Shown here one piece after another: positions 30,194-34,722 of a DNA stretch of 34,722 nt (positions within the stretch are counted from its first letter, which is position 1; every line of letters starts with the position of its first letter). The stretch lies in the NCBI GenBank assembly GCA_003480165.1, contig QUIQ01000017.1:1-34722 (forward strand), written 5' to 3'. The notes beneath the pieces were generated by a model. That model made no database searches. It saw only the letters and a program-made list of their open reading frames with translations, and was not told the DNA's origin. Source of the stretch: Firmicutes bacterium AM41-11 (GTDB lineage Bacteria > Bacillota_I > Bacilli_A > Erysipelotrichales > Erysipelotrichaceae). Made by a program: the position numbers and the translations under genes.

Positions 30194-31963
30194 ATGGTCA
30201 ATCTAGGATGTGATTGTGGCAAGGAACTCATCGAAGCCGCGCAAGGTTTACGAGAAAATGATTTCGTCCTGACAAATATTAAAGTGCTAAATGTATTTAC
30301 CAAAGAATGGATCTGTGCCCACGTCTATGTATATAAGAAATGGATTTCTCATGTGGCCTATGATTTGGATGCACCTTTATTAAAGGCAAAGAAGAAAATA
30401 GATGGGCAAGGATTTTACCTCTCTCCCGCTTTTGTCGATGCACACACGCATATTGAAAGTAGTTTATTGACCCCAGCCAATTACGCCAAGCTTGTGATTT
30501 GCCATGGAACTTTGACCGTATTAGAAGATGCCCATGAAATTGCCAATGTTTGTGGTGAAGAAGGCTTAGAATATATGCTTGATGCAGCCAAAGATTTACC
30601 AATGCGGCAATTGCTAACCGTTCCTTCTTGTGTGCCATCGGTACCCAATTATGAAAACAGTGGCGCTGTATTTGATGCGAAGATCTATCAAAAGTTTTTA
30701 AACCAGGATCAAGTGATTGGTCTAGGGGAAGTCATGGACTATAAAGGTGTGATTGATGGGGAACAAAGAATTTGGGATATCCTCGATGTTGCCAAAAAAC
30801 AGAACTGTTATATACAAGGGCATGCTCCACTTTTACGCGGTCCACAGCTCTCAGCCTATTTGAGTACAGGAATTCAAAGTGATCATGAAGCACGTAAAGT
30901 TGATGAAATTATAGAGAAGTATCGTCAAGGTATGTGGATTGATATTCGTGATGCCAATACCAATCACAATATGCCAAATATGATTCAAGCTTTTCAGAAA
31001 ATCGGTAACTACGATCGCGTTAGCTTCAGCAGTGATGATCGAAGAAGTGATGTAACCAAGCGTCTAGGACATTTAGATGGCATTATCCGTCATGCCGTAG
31101 CATGTGGCATGCCTTTAATAGAAGCATATATCAGTGCTTCGTATCGCCCTTGTTTAGAAGCTGGTATCAAACATTTAGGTGCGATTGCCCCAGGCTATGT
31201 TGCTGATTTTAATATTTTAAGTGATGTGGATACGGTTGCTATTGAAGCCGTTTATTTTGAAGGAAAATGTGTAGCCAGAAAGGGAAAATTGCTGGAAGAA
31301 ATTCAAACTCCACATACTAGGGATGTCTTGACTCAGACGGTCAATGTGCCTGATTTTACCCTTGAACAGTTTGCCATCCAAAGTAATAATCCGCAGGAAA
31401 ATCTGCATGTGGTTGCCTATGAATCGTATGGCTCTTCAATTACATATTTAGAAGAAGGTTTATTTCCTGTCGTTCATGGACGTGTGGATCTTTCTAGTCA
31501 GAAAGATACCATGTTTGCAGCTGTGATTAATCGCCATCACAAGCCAAGTTATTCTCTGGCCCTTGTTAAAAACTTTGGTATCGATCATGGCACCATCGCA
31601 AGTACTGTGGGACATGATTCACATAATGTAACTATTGTCTATGATACCCCAGAAAACGCGATGCAAGCCTTGCAGCAACTGCAGAAACAAAAAGGCGGAT
31701 TCTGTGCTGTTGAAGATGGTCAAGTTATTGCTTCACTGGCCTTACCAATTGCGGGGTTGATGTCAGATAAAGATATCGATGAAGTGATTGAAGAAATTAA
31801 ACAGATGAATCAAGCTTTGGTGCAATTAGGAAATACCTTTATTGATAATCCCATTTCGCGTATAACGATTTTATCTTTACTCGTTTGTCCGTATGTAAAG
31901 ATTTCGGATATGGGCATTGTCATGACAGAAGAAAAGCAATTTGTACCTTTGAAGGTATCTTAA
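30194..31963 (+). CDS. ade: Adenine deaminase
   Basis: 589 aa, the usual length. Amidohydrolase metal site FVDAHTHIESS (near residue 82), DAHEIANV where the family has DPHEI, GLGEVMDYKGV, GHAPLL, the SSDDRRSD aspartate region, GAIAPGYVADFNIL and the C-terminal STVGHDSHNVTIV and ALPIAGLMS blocks all match E. coli-type adenine deaminase. It turns adenine into hypoxanthine and ammonia. No strong ribosome binding site: the ATG abuts the IIC stop, so coupling is likely. The N-terminus has an unexplained CDC motif (residues 6-8). Deamination of another purine is possible. Confidence 0.9.
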   Translation: MVNLGCDCGKELIEAAQGLRENDFVLTNIKVLNVFTKEWICAHVYVYKKWISHVAYDLDAPLLKAKKKIDGQGFYLSPAFVDAHTHIESSLLTPANYAKLVICHGTLTVLEDAHEIANVCGEEGLEYMLDAAKDLPMRQLLTVPSCVPSVPNYENSGAVFDAKIYQKFLNQDQVIGLGEVMDYKGVIDGEQRIWDILDVAKKQNCYIQGHAPLLRGPQLSAYLSTGIQSDHEARKVDEIIEKYRQGMWIDIRDANTNHNMPNMIQAFQKIGNYDRVSFSSDDRRSDVTKRLGHLDGIIRHAVACGMPLIEAYISASYRPCLEAGIKHLGAIAPGYVADFNILSDVDTVAIEAVYFEGKCVARKGKLLEEIQTPHTRDVLTQTVNVPDFTLEQFAIQSNNPQENLHVVAYESYGSSITYLEEGLFPVVHGRVDLSSQKDTMFAAVINRHHKPSYSLALVKNFGIDHGTIASTVGHDSHNVTIVYDTPENAMQALQQLQKQKGGFCAVEDGQVIASLALPIAGLMSDKDIDEVIEEIKQMNQALVQLGNTFIDNPISRITILSLLVCPYVKISDMGIVMTEEKQFVPLKVS

Positions 31964-31970
31964 AAAAATA

Positions 31971-32059
31971 CGTAGAACCTCTTCTATTCAATTAAAATTT
32001 TATATTTATTGGAGTATAATCGAAATATATTTCATAAGCAAAGTAGAAGAGGGCCTACG
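31971..32059. promoter_or_regulatory. Inverted repeat flanking the promoter of the PRD regulator
   Basis: CGTAG-N3-CTCTTCTA at 31971-31986 is mirrored by TAGAAGAG-N3-CTACG at 32044-32059, 13 of 16 positions pairing. Between them lies an AT-rich promoter, TTAAAA (31992-31997), 17 bp, TATAAT (32015-32020). The right arm contains the ribosome binding sequence of the next gene. The arms may be a pair of operator sites, or an RNA stem that hides the ribosome binding site on readthrough transcripts. Confidence 0.7.
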
Positions 32060-32061
32060 AT

Positions 32062-33885
32062 ATGCAAGTATATTTGAATCAACGACAATATAAAATCTTA
32101 GAAATATTATCACACCAAGAAGAATGTATTACTTCTTTGGAAATCTCTAAAAAATTATCCATCAGTTCAAAAACTGTACAAAATGAAATTGCTACGATTA
32201 ATCAACTCTATGGAAAGAACATTATTAGTGCCAAAAAAGGTCGGGGCTATAAATTAAAAGCAGGCTTTTCTCTCAATGGAGAAAACCAACAAATGTTAAG
32301 CGAAAATCGTAAGATTTTTATCATCAAAGAATTAGTGACCCATAATTCGATTGATTATTATGAGTTAGCCGATAAATTGTATATCAGTCCTTCTTCTTTA
32401 AACAAAGATATGAAAGATGTCAATGCCGAAATCAACCAACGATTTCATGTGTCAATTGTCCGCAAGCAGAATCGTTTGTATTTTAAAGGCAACAATGCCA
32501 ATAAACAGAAAGTGGTTGTGTATTATCTGCTTGAAGAAAGTGAAAATGCCAACTTCGATACAAGTGTTTTAGAATCTTATTTTGAAACATTAGATGTACG
32601 AAGTATCCGCAATACTATTTTTTCCTATGTGCGAGAAAAACATATTAATCTGAATGATTTTCAGCTTGTGTCCATCTTATTGCACATCTTGGTTGCACAG
32701 CTCAATCAAACCTTTCAAGAACCCGTTGTGTACAGTGACTTTTCAGAGTATTTGTTTACTAAGACCGGTTTACATTTAAATGAAGAAGTCGCAAAACGAA
32801 TCGATATTTCTTTTCGTTTGGGCAATGATTCTATAGAGCAAGACTGCATGGACTATAAGGAATTTTTACTCCATGTTTTTGATGATATCAAACATATTTA
32901 TTCGATTAATTTTAAAGAAGATACTGTTTTACTCGATGAATTATCTTTGCATCTAAAGTATGCAGAGCAGCGTTGTAAAACAAATACACAATTGAAGAAT
33001 CCTTTGATTGAAGAGTTTAAAAAGAAACATGTTTTAGTCTATGATATTGCGGTTTACATCGCATCAAAATTTTATGATAAGACGAAACTTCACTTGGATA
33101 TGGATGAAATCAGCTATTTAGCAATTCATATTTTAGGTTCCCTGCAAAAGTTAAAAGGAGGAAACCTAAAAGTCGTCTTGATTAATCCCTACGGCAAAGC
33201 CGTGGAAAGACTGATTGTCAATAAATTGGATACGATACCGAATGTATTGTATTGTGGAAACTACTCTTTCTTGGATGAAAAAGGTGCCTTAGCTGTTCAT
33301 CCCGATTTGATTATTACTCTGGTTCAACTAGATTGGAAACATACTTGTGAAATCTATAAAGTAGACGATTATTTAAATTCGCAAGAATACACGATGATTG
33401 AGCGTTGTATTAAACAAATCCATGTAAAGAAGGCGATGCAAAGCTTAACTATTTCTTCTTGTTTCCACGAAAGTCTCTTCTTAACCCATGTTTCGGCAAA
33501 GTCGAAAAAAGAAGTCATCGATTTGATGTGCCAGAGACTATTGGATAACGGGTTTGTGGATGCACAGTTTGCCCAACAAGTGTATCAAAGAGAAGAAGTA
33601 GCACCTACATGTTTTTCCGACCAGCTTGCCATTCCTCACAGCATTAAAAAATGTGCGAAGAAAAGTGGCATTAGTGTGGCAATCTTAGAAAATCCTATTC
33701 CGTGGAACGGATATGCGGTTCGAGTAGTCTTTCTGTTTGCCTTAGATAAAACGTTTGATCAAGTTCCAAAATTGTATGAATTGATTCTTGATGCCATTGA
33801 TGATCCAAAGCGGTATGAAGCTATTTTAGCTTGTGATGATTTTTCAAGTTTTATGTCGATTTTAATGAAAGAAAGGGAACGTTAA
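32062..33885 (+). CDS. BglG/LicR-type transcription regulator with PRD and PTS domains
   Basis: 607 aa. Order: winged helix (residues 5-60, CITSLEISKKLSISSKTVQNEI), a second helix-turn-helix (about 90-135, YYELADKLYISPSSLNKDM), two PRD domains (about 165-370; the second includes SYLAIHILGSLQKLKGG), an EIIB-like segment (about 375-450) and a C-terminal fructose/mannitol-type EIIA with the phosphorylation site FSDQLAIPHS near residue 520. Such proteins switch PTS operons on or off according to phosphorylation by IIB and HPr. Its place between ade and deoD makes it the likely local regulator. Its stop abuts the deoD ATG (TAAATG). Confidence 0.9.
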   Translation: MQVYLNQRQYKILEILSHQEECITSLEISKKLSISSKTVQNEIATINQLYGKNIISAKKGRGYKLKAGFSLNGENQQMLSENRKIFIIKELVTHNSIDYYELADKLYISPSSLNKDMKDVNAEINQRFHVSIVRKQNRLYFKGNNANKQKVVVYYLLEESENANFDTSVLESYFETLDVRSIRNTIFSYVREKHINLNDFQLVSILLHILVAQLNQTFQEPVVYSDFSEYLFTKTGLHLNEEVAKRIDISFRLGNDSIEQDCMDYKEFLLHVFDDIKHIYSINFKEDTVLLDELSLHLKYAEQRCKTNTQLKNPLIEEFKKKHVLVYDIAVYIASKFYDKTKLHLDMDEISYLAIHILGSLQKLKGGNLKVVLINPYGKAVERLIVNKLDTIPNVLYCGNYSFLDEKGALAVHPDLIITLVQLDWKHTCEIYKVDDYLNSQEYTMIERCIKQIHVKKAMQSLTISSCFHESLFLTHVSAKSKKEVIDLMCQRLLDNGFVDAQFAQQVYQREEVAPTCFSDQLAIPHSIKKCAKKSGISVAILENPIPWNGYAVRVVFLFALDKTFDQVPKLYELILDAIDDPKRYEAILACDDFSSFMSILMKERER

Positions 33886-34602
33886 ATGAGTACACATATA
33901 GAAGCTGGAAAAAACGATATTGCGAAAATCGTTTTGATGCCAGGTGATCCATTACGGGCAAAAATGATTGCGGAAACCTATTTAGATGACGCAAAATTAG
34001 TTAATCGGGTACGTAATATGCTCGCTTATACAGGCTATTATAAAAATAAGCGCATCACAGTTATGGGAAGTGGCATGGGTATGCCAAGCATGGGAATTTA
34101 TGCCTATGAATTGTTCGCAAAATATGATGTAGATACGATCATTCGTATTGGGACCGCTGGTTCTTATACCGAAAAATTAAACGTATATGACACGGTATTA
34201 GTAAAGGAATGTTACAGTGATTCAAGTTTTGCCTACGTGCAATCCTTAAAAGAAACGCACATCGAAAAACCTTCTTTTGATTTAAATCAAATCATTTTAG
34301 CTACAGCGCAAAGAATGAATGAAACATTACACTTGGCAAAAACGTATTGTGGAGATGTGTATAAGCGGGAAGCCTGTGCACAACCTTTATTAGATAAGGT
34401 GATTAAAGAAGAAAAATGCGAATGTGTGGAAATGGAATCGTATGCCTTATTTCATACTGCCGAAATCTATCATAAACAAAGTGCATGCCTTCTAACCATT
34501 TCAGATAGTATGGTTTCCAATCAAAAAACAAGTAGTGAGGAAAGAGAAACTAAATTTGTGAACATGATTGAAATCGCCTTAGAATCCACATTACAGTTAT
34601 AA
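33886..34602 (+). CDS. deoD: Purine nucleoside phosphorylase, DeoD type
   Basis: 238 aa, hexameric PNP family. MSTHIEAGKNDIAKIVLMPGDPLRAK, the GSGMGMPSMGIYAYEL phosphate-binding region, IIRIGTAGSY, VEMESYALFHTA with its ribose-binding Glu, and LTISDSMVS with the catalytic Asp are all in place. It splits purine nucleosides to free base and (deoxy)ribose-1-phosphate, giving adenine for the deaminase. Translation is coupled to the regulator upstream. A terminator follows at 34608. Confidence 0.94.
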   Translation: MSTHIEAGKNDIAKIVLMPGDPLRAKMIAETYLDDAKLVNRVRNMLAYTGYYKNKRITVMGSGMGMPSMGIYAYELFAKYDVDTIIRIGTAGSYTEKLNVYDTVLVKECYSDSSFAYVQSLKETHIEKPSFDLNQIILATAQRMNETLHLAKTYCGDVYKREACAQPLLDKVIKEEKCECVEMESYALFHTAEIYHKQSACLLTISDSMVSNQKTSSEERETKFVNMIEIALESTLQL

Positions 34603-34607
34603 AAGAA

Positions 34608-34637
34608 ATGGACGAGTATACCTTGTTCATTTTTTTA
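34608..34637 (+). terminator. Terminator after deoD
   Basis: ATGGACGAG (34608-34616) and CTTGTTCAT (34622-34630) form a 9-bp stem with two G-U pairs around TATAC, followed by seven Ts. Confidence 0.85.
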
Positions 34638-34654
34638 AAGAAAGGAAGTTTACT

Positions 34655-34722
34655 ATGAAAATACAATATGGAAACGTAGCATCCCCACAATGTGATTGTA
34701 CCAATATCCCAGTTGCCTTAAC
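34655..34722 (+). CDS. Start of an unidentified gene, cut by the window edge
   Basis: AAAGGAAG at 34641-34648 precedes ATG 34655, and 22 codons remain open to the edge, reading MKIQYGNVASPQCDC and then TNIPVAL. No family can be named. It lies after the deoD terminator, so it belongs to another unit or is reached by readthrough. Confidence 0.55.
   Translation, partial: MKIQYGNVASPQCDCTNIPVAL

Overview
The window looks like chromosomal DNA from a low-GC Firmicute. Evidence: AT-rich base composition, AGGAGG-type ribosome binding sites on nearly every gene, a T-box leader, an L20-type leader on infC-rpmI-rplT, many short hairpin-plus-T-run terminators, and a HisZ-dependent histidine operon. The protein sequences feel most like Erysipelotrichaceae or relatives, but that placement is a judgement from memory, not a search. 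Almost everything is on the + strand; only a tRNA-Lys and one small metal-binding membrane protein are on the - strand.

Layout. 1-880 is an accessory edge: seven identical 36-bp CRISPR repeats with 29-nt spacers (probably the tail of a longer array whose cas genes lie to the left), a promoter-like box and a strong terminator that may mark a small RNA, then a possible insertion-sequence end remnant. 879-2108 is a broken AAA/DUF4143 ATPase with two in-frame stops. 2124-5621 holds a 40-residue membrane peptide, a ThrH-like HAD phosphatase, a small export-type membrane protein coupled to a YfcE-like phosphodiesterase, and a cardiolipin synthase. 5650-13305 is a textbook histidine operon, promoter then T-box with a CAC specifier then hisZGDCBHAFIE, with nearly every gene overlapping the next. 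13306-13588 carries an unassigned structured RNA with its own terminator.

13589-18791 is a housekeeping run: murI, an M18 aminopeptidase, two paralogous Cof-type HAD phosphatases bracketing thyA and folA. Then come tRNA-Lys(CUU), a cupin-type glucose-6-phosphate isomerase-like gene, and infC-rpmI-rplT behind an L20-type leader. 21100-24410 is a ferrous iron island: feoA-feoA-feoB plus a Cys-rich FeoB-associated peptide. It is divergent from an HMA-domain membrane protein, and both sides use the same TTGACA-N17-TAGACT promoter overlain by CTAA/TTAG dyads. 24466-28080 holds an M29 aminopeptidase and a large acidic-repeat DUF2812 membrane protein.

28294-34602 is the most interesting metabolic locus: PTS IIA, IIB and IIC of the lactose/cellobiose family, then adenine deaminase, a PRD/EIIA-domain transcription regulator and DeoD purine nucleoside phosphorylase. 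The genes are tightly coupled and suggest a PTS devoted to a purine-linked substrate. The most promising undescribed elements are this PTS-purine locus, the structured RNA upstream of murI, and the twin-promoter iron island with its HMA protein.
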